NCBI RefSeq assembly: GCF_943734655.1 | Contig: NC_071355.1 | Location: 16,162,768-16,226,767, forward strand | Direction: 5' to 3' | Length of the DNA: 64,000 bases | Source of the DNA: Sabethes cyaneus | Taxonomy: Eukaryota > Arthropoda > Insecta > Diptera > Culicidae | Shown here: piece after piece, positions 30,101 to 33,947 of the stretch | Layout of the letters: the number at the start of each line of letters is the position of its first letter | Numbering within the stretch: position 1 is the first letter of the stretch | Program-made: the position numbers and the translations under genes | The notes under the pieces: generated by a model | The model's input: only the letters and a program-made list of their open reading frames with translations | The model's database searches: none | What the model was told of the DNA's origin: nothing

Positions 30101-31355
30101 AGTACTTTGAGTGTAATTAGGTACTTAATAAGAAGCCCAACTGTCAACAACCTCCCAGAAACTGTCATATGACGCTATCATGCCGTGATCTATGAAAATA
30201 AAGCGAGTCGTTGCTACTGCTTATAATACTGTTATGATGGAACATGAAAATTGATTTTGTTGCCAGTTACATCCAACTGGTAATTTGGAGGTTTTCGCCG
30301 CTGCCATCAAGCGACGACGAGTCAGAAATACCATTAAAATTCACTCAGAATCAATGTTTCAATACGCAATTAAAAGTATATGTTTTATAAATTGTAAAAC
30401 ATTGACTTAAAATATTACTTTCATCAACAAAACAAGGAAAAACATTTTTCCACTTGGATAGTGTTCATCGAAAAAGGTTCACACGGTTCCCACTTCCTGC
30501 GGAGTGCGAGTCATACTTGTTATCGCATAATTACGAGTGCCATGTGGCATGACATTCGTGTCCAAGCTGACAATTCTCACCTCGGATGTAATGAGTCTGA
30601 AAATTTCGTACCATTAGACACGAGCAAAAAGCTCCCACTCCGTCGTCTGCCTGATGTGGACAGGACAGGACGGAACAAGACCCCGAAAGTAATGGCACGA
30701 AACATCTCCGCATGCATGTGATGAAACAGCCTCCCCGTAGCGTGTTTGTCATTAATGGTAATCAGAGCAACTAAGATTTAGCCTAGTTTAAAGAAGCAAG
30801 CAAGCAAGCAAGAAAAGGAAACTTAAAATATACCATAATCTTACTAACTCGCATCCCCGGCGAATAAATGTCCCGCAGATAGGCAGGAAACGACAAAAAA
30901 TAACGAGCAAACTGATAACACACCGAAAAAAAATCACACAACCAGAACAGAAACATTCAGAGTAAATTGATTTTATCTTTACCTGAGAATATACTAGCTA
31001 TTGCCGCTATGATAAAACTAAGCACTACACCGGGGCCAGCTATGTTTCTCGCTACCAAACCGGCCACTAGATACATACCGGTGCCACAGCACGATCCTAC
31101 TCCTAGCGAGGTTAGGTCGAGCGTGGTTAGACATTTCTGGGGGCGAGAATAAAGAAGAAGAGAGAAAAAAAAAGTTTAAAACAATACATGCAATGCGGCA
31201 AGGGCCAACAGCCCTTCGGTGTAACCTACCGTTAGTTTTGGCTTTGTACTTTTCGGATCTTCGCCCTGGAGTTTGCGGAGGTCCTTCGTTCGCACTAGCT
31301 TGGAGAACAGTGTCAGTCCGGTGCCGCCGCCTGGAAGCGGGATTGAAAACTTCAT
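1..31355 (-). CDS. Cationic amino acid transporter (SLC7A1-4 family), ten coding exons seen, 3' end off the window
   Basis: Coding exons, in transcription order: 31355-31230, 31136-30983, 21586-21455, 13233-13135, 12887-12679, 12239-12068, 1224-628, 565-419, 355-190 and 118-1. All are bounded by GT donors and AG acceptors with matching phases, and join into one open frame of 640 codons. The product is a multi-pass plasma-membrane carrier for cationic amino acids. Family hallmarks seen are KCLTTLDLTSLGVG and GTGMYLVAG in helix 1, SGACYAEFGVRVP, GSAYMYSYVSVGE followed by GWNMILEYLIG, CFYAFIGFDIIATTGEEAHN, and SMFPMPRVIYAMAQDGL. An acidic, Ser/Asp-rich loop sits near residues 460-495, and the last helices are FFGLVYTALVLGI and PFIPTIAITVNVYLIFKLS. 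Family members are usually 600-700 residues, so only the tail is missing. It looks closest to SLC7A4-like members, but the ortholog is inferred. Almost all of its length is intron filled by transposons. Confidence 0.93.
190..355 (-). CDS. Transporter coding exon 9 (helices 11-12)
   Basis: Residues 546-600. It encodes MFVTKMVGLMYACIFFLDLF, then MAIGITGSFFGLVYTALVLG and the hydrophobic IFVILMIIS followed by RQPQNR. The acceptor is ATTTTAG and the donor GTAAGACAA. It ends in phase 2, and the split Arg codon is completed in exon 10. Confidence 0.92.
419..565 (-). CDS. Transporter coding exon 8
   Basis: Residues 497-545, beginning AVHGAPQGGSNPFTLWGFGY and ending FPWVNPGPATHES. The acceptor is ATTTGCAG and the donor GTAGGTGTC, phase 1 in and phase 1 out. 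This is the poorly conserved loop before the last two helix pairs. The frame was chosen because it is the only one that keeps exon 9 in phase. Confidence 0.85.
628..1224 (-). CDS. Transporter coding exon 7 (helices 7-10 and acidic loop)
   Basis: Residues 298-496, the largest exon. It starts PYDHIDKGSALVQMWTYVGA and contains SMFPMPRVIYAMAQDGLIFR and ARTGVPGIATI. The helix MMSIGTLLAYTLVSTCVLIL is followed by a long hydrophilic loop with a run of Ser and Asp (GSPDSDDSFGDDSPDGFLG), probably cytoplasmic. The acceptor is CCCACAG and the donor GTATGATTG. The intron before it is 10.8 kb. Confidence 0.95.
1225..3870. other. Intron between transporter exons 7 and 6, 3' part
   Basis: AT-rich intron with no coding frame I can support. 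At 2747 a TTAAGGGGGTATTCGGGCGA motif resembles the end of a TTAA-target element, but no mirrored end was found. The rest looks like decayed repeat DNA. Confidence 0.4.
3866..3870. repeat. Target-site duplication CGACG, left copy
   Basis: Five bases CGACG directly precede the CACAGTG end and are repeated at 5277-5281 directly after the other end. This is the length and GC-rich character known for Transib. Confidence 0.8.
3871..5276. mobile_element. Non-autonomous Transib-like element with 5-bp target duplication
   Basis: Ends are CACAGTGCGTTGA on the left and its complement TCAACGCACTGTG on the right. Flanks are CGACG on both sides (3866-3870 and 5277-5281). A 5-bp GC-rich duplication and a CACWRTG terminus are diagnostic of Transib transposons, the presumed relatives of RAG1. 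ACAAAAATC boxes follow both heptamers, at 3891-3899 and (complement) 5238-5246, with spacers of 13 and 23 bp. No transposase frame remains in the 1.4 kb interior, so mobilisation would need a related enzyme in trans. Confidence 0.8.
5277..5281. repeat. Target-site duplication CGACG, right copy
   Basis: This is the exact match to 3866-3870, abutting the CACTGTG end of the element. Confidence 0.8.
5282..5634. other. Intronic sequence without recognised features
   Basis: AT-rich; nothing supported on either strand. Confidence 0.4.
5635..6310 (-). pseudogene. Tc1/mariner (DD37E-like) transposase remnant
   Basis: The minus strand reads from MASKEQLVCGKILHKYIENK through a helix-turn-helix (IPNITVSRVIKLFEEHL) and KLNLSKSFMQKVKTRAELHT to KVQKTP. 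It then shifts frame and resumes in KKFLIWKAICSWG, NGPVYLKECLQKRL and TIFWNFLEF. These match the N-terminal domain and the region around the second catalytic Asp of Tc1/mariner transposases. Where that Asp should follow FW, the sequence reads FWNFLEFS. The first-Asp region is scrambled and the C-terminal Glu part is missing. It is dead and lies inside the transporter intron on the same strand. Confidence 0.75.
6550..7313 (+). pseudogene. Non-LTR retrotransposon reverse transcriptase fragment
   Basis: Degenerate plus-strand reading with several stops. Recognisable pieces are SALQKLKLSCATGPDGMQ, FMLAVHKKGGKRDVRNYRRI, DWFRSYLINRSL and FTNVSGVPQGSNLGP, which are the RT blocks of Jockey/CR1-like LINEs. 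The frame stops at SNLGPN at 7313, exactly where the opposite-strand LINE 3' end begins. The catalytic ADD block is therefore gone, cut off by that later insertion. Confidence 0.75.
7314..9255 (-). pseudogene. LINE fragment (endonuclease end plus RT), internally deleted
   Basis: Minus strand. At 9255-8725 is the end of an apurinic endonuclease domain (SADIASDHHFVFAEMRLRVA) and a linker. At 8689-7979 is the RT start, including LKSNRAPGID-like KSMKSNRAPGIDRISAEML, KVPKKGDLTKCGNWRGITLL and RRQQAGFRVGRSCVDHI. A deletion near 7900 removes the catalytic ADD block. A tail follows, with VDAFQYLGSQTTPDDGTKTD and RWKWTDHTLRKGTNVICGEA in shifting frames. The 3' terminus TTATGTGTCCATGTCCGCCG (plus strand) recurs in the relative at 43616-44270. 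The RTE-like assignment is tentative. Confidence 0.8.
9300..9538 (+). pseudogene. Short LINE RT fragment
   Basis: The plus strand reads KLGVPQGSNMS, then WLYFNEDVTPG after a small shift. This is the VPQGS..GPLLF block of a non-LTR RT. It is not continuous with the copy ending at 7313, because that copy already carries the same block. Confidence 0.55.
9543..10572. mobile_element. TTAA-flanked foldback element (piggyBac-type target), near-palindromic
   Basis: Begins CCCCTCTAAGGTCTACATCA and ends with its complement. TTAA lies immediately outside on both sides (9539-9542 and 10573-10576). The two arms, each about 480 bases, differ by only a handful of substitutions when read by eye, so the copy is young. 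The hairpin loop is roughly 50 bases near 10040-10090. No transposase frame is present. TTAA target and C-rich ends suggest piggyBac mobilisation; this is inference. Confidence 0.75.
10577..11304. mobile_element. Second TTAA-flanked inverted-repeat element abutting the first
   Basis: Ends GGGGGCATAGTACTTTTT and AAAAAGTACTATGCCCCC, with TTAA at 10573-10576 and 11305-11308. The left TTAA is shared with the foldback before it. A smaller nested inverted pair (GTTTGACCCATCCTTTTTTT at about 10870 and its complement at about 11000) lies inside. No coding capacity is seen. Confidence 0.65.
11309..12067. other. Intronic sequence upstream of transporter exon 7
   Basis: AT-rich. It contains the palindrome GGGGCGCTTTTAGCGCC-like motif near 11352-11370. 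No gene supported. Confidence 0.4.
12068..12239 (-). CDS. Transporter coding exon 6 (helix 6 and GEE motif)
   Basis: Residues 241-297: VFTGAATCFYAFIGFDIIAT, then TGEEAHNPQKSIPRAIVGSL and a hydrophobic helix ending FILTLV. The acceptor is TTCTTGCAG and the donor GTAAGTGTT. It enters in phase 0 and leaves in phase 1. CFYAFIGFD and the GEEAxNPQ turn are near-invariant in this carrier family. Confidence 0.95.
12679..12887 (-). CDS. Transporter coding exon 5 (helices 5-6)
   Basis: Residues 171-240: RPPDFIAFGITLLMTFVLAL, then GASKSVLFNNVLNTVNLASW and a C-terminal part ending EHEGFLPYGWSG. The acceptor is CTACGTAG and the donor GTAAGTGTT. It leaves in phase 0. The KSVLFNNVLNTVNL stretch corresponds to the family's E/KSAxVNNxxTxxN segment. 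Confidence 0.94.
13135..13233 (-). CDS. Transporter coding exon 4
   Basis: Residues 138-170: TSACACALSASFDSLSGGAI, then SRSIASAVGTLFG. This is too short to stand out as an open frame; it was found by splice-phase matching. The acceptor is TTTGCAG and the donor GTATGTGAC. The family usually has GTSSVARAWS or GTSAGASALS here, so the position is right. Confidence 0.9.
13234..14300. other. Intron upstream of transporter exon 4
   Basis: No coding frame. It holds a short CAG trinucleotide run near 13574-13590 and a GT run near 13750-13762. The rest is AT-rich. Confidence 0.4.
14306..14500. repeat. Degenerate GACTTTT/GGCTTTT minisatellite
   Basis: Loose tandem units such as TGACTTTTGGCTTTT, TTTGACTTTGGCTTTTTGAC and CTTCTGACTTTTAACC run up to the transposase start. 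The same unit resumes at about 15615-15690 (TTTGACTTTTGACATTTTAC), so the mariner element appears to sit inside one array. Confidence 0.6.
14506..15482 (+). pseudogene. DD37E-type mariner transposase pseudogene
   Basis: Starts MEAERREKILHSYLENPLWS with a helix-turn-helix (ASRLAKQLKLPRNTLWHVIK). There are stops at 14743 and 15050 and several frameshifts. The first catalytic Asp lies in LLMDDETYVKADFG. The second-Asp block reads FWPHLASCHYGKVVQEWY, with His where Asp is expected. The Glu block is CPQYRPIEKY followed by a stop. Counting from that site to the Glu gives a 37-residue spacing, the signature of the DD37E (ITmD37E) group described from mosquitoes. Inactive because of the stops and the D-to-H change. 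Confidence 0.85.
15483..16600. other. Intronic AT-rich DNA after the mariner relic
   Basis: Includes the right half of the GACTTTT minisatellite (about 15615-15690) and a poly-T run near 15689-15700. Several TTCGTA-rich stretches are seen at 15720-16240. No gene supported. Confidence 0.4.
16640..17560 (+). pseudogene. Decayed LINE reverse transcriptase (family A)
   Basis: Plus-strand pieces in shifting frames: DRSTTDVTLTLRQFLDKFQE, LQTHHLFVDFKVAYDSVNQN, AAFITLDGLKQGEVLSNLLF, NIALAGAIRRANVERNGTMI and FGFEDDVE (degenerate ADD box), then KREAARLGLIINTAKS. The same family recurs at 51300-53870, where HHLFIDFKATYDSVKRNE and SNLLFNISLEGAIRS are seen. Stops and indels show it is inactive. Confidence 0.78.
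17973..19460. mobile_element. Transib-like foldback element, non-autonomous
   Basis: Long inverted arms (about 17973-18450 and 18984-19460) start with CACTATGGGCCAGA. The heptamer CACTATG is followed after 22 bp by ACAAAAATA on the left, and after 21 bp by ACGAAAATA on the right, similar to the RSS-like layout of Transib ends. The flanking pentamers CGCTC and CAATC do not match, so the target duplication is degraded or the assignment is wrong. The central 530 bp has a relative at 39705-39890 and a short one at 42775-42805. Confidence 0.6.
19461..20133. other. Intronic AT-rich DNA before the SINE
   Basis: Contains degenerate GTTGTCTGTTGTCTATT-type tandem units near 20070-20135. No gene supported. 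Confidence 0.4.
20146..20630 (-). mobile_element. tRNA-derived SINE, copy 1
   Basis: In minus sense it starts GGGGGGCTCCGTAGCCGCAA and carries an RNA polymerase III box B (GGTTCGAATC, complement of 20565-20574) with an A-box-like TAGCCGCAAGG. It is flanked by the 12-base direct repeat CTGATGACCTTT (20134-20145 and 20631-20642). The copy at 41288-41757 shares its sequence over most of the length, so this is one family of about 480 bp. Confidence 0.85.
20775..21161 (-). CDS. Unrecognised 128-codon open frame in an intron
   Basis: Starts MVNVNLSSQSDIDETTRQFI and ends AIKIALRYSLSSI. I do not recognise the family. It contains no membrane helix or obvious motif and no clear initiation context. It lies in the intron between transporter exons 4 and 3, on the same strand, so it could be chance or a relic of a mobile-element protein. 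Confidence 0.2.
   Translation of the reverse strand: MVNVNLSSQSDIDETTRQFIMADKKQFLLQHDLVPTYLPTTFCNAGGKNGIKSALVEKRLDLLPVFSRKIHGMSFPLGRLYDIALPNTKKKMRGALAYASGFYQSAYVAFWLPSRAIKIALRYSLSSI
21455..21586 (-). CDS. Transporter coding exon 3 (helix 3)
   Basis: Residues 94-137: ACYAEFGVRVPHTSGSAYMY, then SYVSVGEFVAFVIGWNMILE and YLIG. The acceptor AG is at 21587-21588 and the donor GTAAGT follows 21455. Entry and exit are both phase 1. The segment matches the conserved AEFGARVP..GSAY..Y signature of cationic amino acid transporters. Exon 3 lies only 98 bp from the end of the BEL/Pao LTR. Confidence 0.95.
21680..21684. repeat. Target-site duplication ACAAC, left
   Basis: ACAAC abuts the LTR at 21685 and recurs at 29486-29490 after the other LTR. 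Five bases is the usual BEL/Pao duplication length. Confidence 0.95.
21685..22093 (-). repeat. 3' LTR of the BEL/Pao element
   Basis: 409 bp, TG..CA termini, identical by eye to 29077-29485. In element sense it contains TATATA (complement of 21917-21922) and AATAAA (within 21846-21857), so it can supply polyadenylation inside the transporter intron. Confidence 0.95.
22094..23039 (-). other. Long 3' untranslated stretch of the BEL/Pao element
   Basis: About 950 bp between the polyprotein stop and the 3' LTR. It holds only short frames, and I see no envelope-like hydrophobic segments. A purine-leaning AAGGCGGCCGGCA directly precedes the 3' LTR in element sense and may serve as the plus-strand primer tract. 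Confidence 0.5.
23040..28472 (-). CDS. BEL/Pao Gag-Pol polyprotein
   Basis: 1810 codons. Gag occupies about residues 1-340, including KLPELKLPTFSGKMADWVTF, the conserved BEL/Pao gag segment. Zinc knuckles lie at about 350-415 (CLFCGEPAHSVFKC, CLNCLSPAHMARFC). A retroviral-type aspartic protease has ALLDSGS near 530. The reverse transcriptase spans about 815-1000 with KLRVVFDAS, AITADIEKMYRMV and the catalytic FYVDD near 940. An RNase H-like region follows with HGFCDASEKAYGACLYLR and YFWTDSMITKCW. The integrase has an HHCC zinc site (HAGPQLVLSSIRERYWPL, CIQCYR), then VDYCGPF, IMCDNATNFVGA and PNFGGLWEASVKAMKG for the DDE triad. No envelope frame is seen. The start MPKDQNLRILSKHERMLKVS is the first ATG after a 604-bp leader. 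No frameshift or stop is present. Confidence 0.97.
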   Translation of the reverse strand: MPKDQNLRILSKHERMLKVSLGNVKEFVQSYIPGQDTGALELRMNKLDELLEKFVDVRSQIEILLEDTDNEEEFTDSEETEEARLRRQVAMQTRQDHENDRIIQDFENEVYRLKQLIMSHLPSTSERRALQVPAAAVEPHIQSKVKLPELKLPTFSGKMADWVTFRDTYKNLIHNDSRLSSMDKFTYLRTSLTGEALQEIATIEMSAVNYRIAWEALENMYENKKMLVMTHLDTLFAQESMRQESFESLNRLVSGFEKNLQMLSKLGERTDGWSTLLQYMLCKRLHPATLRQWESHYNSKEVPNYGTLIEFLKGYCSVLQSISPPKTPATDVKKLYRSSMSHTGVQPAAQCCLFCGEPAHSVFKCSKFCKLRVSERVDAVRRNSLCLNCLSPAHMARFCTRGSCHYCGQRHHSLLHASPSTYTNTQPKSGQQLNKKPQWQQTQPPQNLAKSTPNNHSADTQFTQKAHTKSQTSNANTAQFHINATDSPSTSYHTASSVNIHHTPHTVLLSTAIVSLGDQYGNSILARALLDSGSQRCYISENLSQKLKFKRSRELLPIVGIGGARTSSTQAVFAEVKSLNTPFKRQLKFHVLSRVTVDLPVRSIAINSWQIPANIVLADPTFNESGAVDLIIGAELYLELMIPEHQVKLAEFGPVLQNTQLGWIVAGVVPEVSICNNAVTSESWEVLESQLARFFDLESCRTSSTLSLEESACEAFFGNTTDRDSTGKFVMQLPKKKLMLDRLGDSKSTALRRFTALERRLGADPVVKEMYTNFIHEYLRLQHMREVPVDQEENTPGTPYYLPHHAVIKPESTTTKLRVVFDASCATTSGISLNDALMIGPIVQRDLYSIMLSFRLRRFAITADIEKMYRMVKVHANDHHLQRIVWRNNPSERIRTYELLTVTYGTSPAPYLATRCLKRVAEDSKLRYPAAAKTILDNFYVDDLLKSFDSIEEGQRICAELIQLLGSAGFTLRKWSSNSHEIIDHIPQPLRDERLSAEIDSLEVKALGLKWMPLSDMFKFSVPVWNSSTEINKRIILSDCAKLFDPLGLVGPVIVRAKVFLQDLWKSKFSWNETITGELRSWWLEFRETLSGLTHINVPRWIGFSTETVSAEIHGFCDASEKAYGACLYLRCTSVNGNVEVSLITSKSRVAPIDDAAKKRKRISIPRLELTSALVCSHLFEKVIQAINLPVQSYFWTDSMITKCWLSSPPSRWNIFVANRVSEIQHITRNGVWNHISGAENPADVLSRGMTPDQLVSHQIWWQGPSWLRLEKEYWPRTVKIHVDGLDPALLEEKTTVSMAVQIMPPSSIFTLRSSLTDLVRIVALLLRFKFNCTHRHSRKFGFVTYQEKEDARHQLISLAQRESFEEDIEEIKRNGEVKSSSRIKSLTPRLIDGLLLVGGRLRNAQISVGRMHPIILSNSHPLTALIVTHYHRNLLHAGPQLVLSSIRERYWPLSARNLVRKIIHKCIQCYRTKPKPHEQLMGDLPVERLTPAPPFQRVGVDYCGPFHIQYPHRKGLPIKCFIAVFVCLVVKAIHLEVVADLTTQAFIAALKRFVSRRGLPEIIMCDNATNFVGARRELDELRRLFNNQNFARTVSQEAALDNIQFKFIPAKSPNFGGLWEASVKAMKGHLKRTLGNAVITYDELCTLATQIESCLNSRPITPLSNDPNDLKILTPGHFLINRPLSAIPEPSLEDLKEGRLSRWQRVQNYLQHIWRRWSTQYLSELNSRTKWTKRRNNLFVGTMVLLREDNIPPLKWRMGRVIEVHPAPDGNIRVVKVRTKDGIFTRGISKVCILPISDNESSPTTHKEE
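29052..29072 (-). promoter_or_regulatory. Probable primer-binding site of the BEL/Pao element
   Basis: Four bases inside the 5' LTR, in element sense, lies TGGTCCGTGCAACCGGAT. Its complement ends CCA, as the 3' end of a priming tRNA would. The tRNA species was not identified. Confidence 0.55.
29077..29485 (-). repeat. 5' LTR of the BEL/Pao element
   Basis: 409 bp. In element sense TATATA lies at the complement of 29309-29314, and a TTCATC initiator-like site follows about 31 bases later, giving a plausible core promoter. An AATAAA lies farther downstream. Confidence 0.95.
29486..29490. repeat. Target-site duplication ACAAC, right
   Basis: Exact partner of 21680-21684. Confidence 0.95.
29491..30982. 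other. Remaining transporter intron 2 sequence
   Basis: No coding frame supported. A short AAGC tandem run lies at 30794-30812. The 39-base segment 30755-30793 is duplicated at 33342-33380. Confidence 0.45.
30755..30793 (+). repeat. 39-base segment duplicated 2.6 kb away
   Basis: Begins ATGGTAATCAGAGCAACTAA and ends AGCCTAGTTTAAAG. An identical copy lies at 33342-33380 inside an inverted-repeat element. Confidence 0.8.
30983..31136 (-). CDS. Transporter coding exon 2 (helices 1-2)
   Basis: Residues 43-93. The acceptor is CCCCCAG at 31137-31138 and the donor GTAAAG follows 30983. It encodes KCLTTLDLTSLGVGSCCGTG, then MYLVAGLVARNIAGPGVVLS and an Ile/Ala-rich helix ending IFSG. It ends in phase 1, so the Gly codon is completed by exon 3 across a 9.4 kb intron. 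Most of that intron is the BEL/Pao insertion. Confidence 0.93.
31230..31355 (-). CDS. Transporter coding exon 1 with start codon
   Basis: Residues 1-42, beginning MKFSIPLPGGGTGLTLFSKL. The ATG is rc 31355-31353. The exon ends in phase 0 at the donor GTAGGT. The N-terminal peptide is cytoplasmic and basic (LVRTKDLRKL), as expected before helix 1 in this family. The next exon continues with KCLTTLDL. No other in-frame ATG lies nearby upstream. The 5' UTR boundary was not resolved. Confidence 0.85.
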
Positions 31356-33205
31356 CTTTGCCCGATGGGACCTATGGTGCTGCCGGTCGGATGCTTCTCG
31401 AGGTTACAAGAAGCTTCAGATATGTGTGAGTCGGTGAGTTTGTGTGTGTATTGTATGTATACGGTTGTAGGTGAGAGTCGGTGGTAATGGCAACCGTGCT
31501 GGGCTACAGCATCCGGTAACCCTGACGGTAAGTCGCTGTGCGCCTCTTGTTGTGGCCGCCTAATTGCCACATGTGCTTACGCTATTGTTGCGAGTAATCT
31601 GTGCGAAATAGAAGATGCATGTATAAAGGAAGAAAATGGAAAATTAATATCCGCCACGATGCTGGCTAGTGATTAAAGCGAAGCTGATACGAACGGGATG
31701 TTTTAATTACTACCACCGCAGGTCAAGTCGTTATTAACTCAAAAGAGGGCCGAAAAACGAACCAACAAGAGTGTTGCTTCCCTTGCGAAGGATGAAATAA
31801 CACACTTTTCCTTCCGGCCGGCGGTGGTGTGGCCAACAGGAAGGCGATTTACCCCGGCCGCAACCATCGATGAGTTAAGTTGGGGTAGAGAAACGTATTT
31901 TCTACTGTTGTTGAATACAATGTGAGCAATCTATCGCATGCACGCGTTGCTTTAATTTTTAATTTTTAATTATGCAAAATGAAACATAAAAAATTTAAGA
32001 GTTGAAATTGTGGTATTTCGCACTAACAACCTGTGACTGACATTCCTGTTTTTTCTCGCTCGAAACCTCCAACAAAATCAGCAACACCGTCGAATGATCT
32101 GACTAGCGCTGCAACATTCCGTTTGATTTGAATATTGTGAAATAGCGACCCGCCACCCGACGCGTCGTAGTTGTCCCGGCAATATAGCGAAACTTTTTAC
32201 TAGGGAACCAAACTAGAAGACAAGCGAAAATGCCAACATACTGAAGGAATCCCACCTACATGTGACAATTCTGACAAAAGATAAAGAGAACAATGCAGAA
32301 TCAAGCTGTTCGTTTTCACGTAAATGAAATTGGTTTCGCGATTGGCAATGCAAGCATATGCAAGAGAGCGAGTCCTTCAGGATGCTTTGGATAAAGTGAA
32401 AATTTCAAAACAAGATATTTATCAGCGTGGGGGTATCAGTATTTTTATTCAAAGCGAACAGTAAAAATCGGTTCCAAGCTGCAGTGTTTACAACTAGTTT
32501 GCTTAAATCGTTTCCTCGATACGCCAACAATTCCAGGATTGCTTTGATGTTGCTTTCAATCATATTGAAGCTATTTTCATATAGGTATTCGCGTATCCTT
32601 GCGTTCACTGTTTCTATATTTTCAAGATGGAGCAAACAGGATTCACCAGAAGTCATGAACTTTCCTGCTCTGACTTTAACAAAAATTTATCTGCGATGAT
32701 AGTTAGGGATAATTTGGACCTCTGGGTAGAATGAGTTGGTGCTTTACCTTGAAAAGTAATAACTTGTTTGATTTTTCGTAGACAAAACAGCTTCCCAAAT
32801 TGAAAGCAACCGATAGCTTTTTAAGTAATTTTTTTTAAAGTTTTGTCTGTGATTTAAAGACGTTTTCATAGTACTGTCCAGTGCAATTGTGTTCGGCTAC
32901 AGACGAGAAATTATTCGATAAATAGCGGCAAATTGAATACCAGAACTTTTCAGGCTTCAACAAAGTTATTTGTAGCAATTTTTTGTACGATTTGGCTAAC
33001 GTTAGTTAAGCAGCATATTTACATTTCAGATTTTCGATTTTCCAACATTTGGGAACAGATGTTTTTCTTTCGGTGTTTTATTCTGGCGATCGCACAAAGT
33101 AACCAAATTTTCAGTTGATTTTTTCCTCCTTCGGAGTGCTGTTGATAGAGAATTTTTTTTGTAGAAGAAATATAGCACTTTACTCTAAAAGTTGTTTGGT
33201 TTGTC
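31356..33205. other. Region upstream of the transporter start codon
   Basis: Should contain 5' leader or a 5' intron of the transporter, but I could not place a transcription start or leader splice site with confidence. Local GC is higher near 31180-31570. Beyond 31900 it is AT-rich with no supported gene. Confidence 0.35.
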
Positions 33206-33256
33206 TTAGTAGAAGTCTTGGTTCGTCTTTGAAGCGTCTTAGTAGAATACTAAACC

Positions 33257-33444
33257 TTGAAATAAAAAAAAGAAAACTTATACAATTTAATTCTACTATG
33301 TATATTTATTCTTAACAGATACGTAGGCGAAATACGTATCTATGGTAATCAGAGCAACTAAGATTTAGCCTAGTTTAAAGTATATTAGAATAATTATACA
33401 TAGTAGAATTAAATTGGATAAGTTTTTTTTTTGTTTTATTTCCA
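33257..33444. mobile_element. Small inverted-repeat element, copy with internal deletion and filler
   Basis: Ends run AAGAAAACTTATACAATTTA and, mirrored, ATTAAATTGGATAAGTTTTT. It is the relative of 57972-58172. The central part seen there is deleted between two CGTA tetramers, and the 39-base copy of 30755-30793 replaces a few bases of the right arm. Confidence 0.7.
33342..33380 (+). repeat. Second copy of the 39-base segment
   Basis: Identical to 30755-30793 and embedded in the element at 33257-33444. Confidence 0.8.
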
Positions 33445-33939
33445 AGCACTTTTTTAAATATTTTATAACTGATGATGATGGTCCCACCTCATACCCCTAC
33501 AACGGTTTGAGCGGGACGATTTATCTAATTAGGATATTTATGATATAACAATGTAGCCAGGTGATAAAAACAAATAGCGAACTGGCTTCTAATACAGACA
33601 TAGCAAACTTTCAAGTGAATATCAAAATTTCAAAAAATGTCCAAGGCTAGTCCAAAACGTTTCCAACCCGAAAATTATCTGGACTTGATTAGGAATCGAA
33701 CCTAATATTTTGAGCCCCAGCTAGTCAGAATTGGTTCTAGATAACGATCTAGAACTACGAGGGAGATCCTGCAGTCTTTTGGTACTCGGTACCGCCGTGA
33801 GCGATGGTATACGAGTTCCAAAGTCCACAAGCAAACCCAAGCCTGTCCAGCTGCTGCTCCGAACCCTTTGTTCAGGACTTTAACCTGATCATTCAATTTC
33901 AAGATTATCTATGTCTGTTCTCGCGCGCATGGCTCAAAC
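33445..33939. other. Spacer between repeats
   Basis: No gene supported. The short frame 33702-33902 shows no known motif. Confidence 0.35.
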
Positions 33940-33947
33940 ATGTGTAG

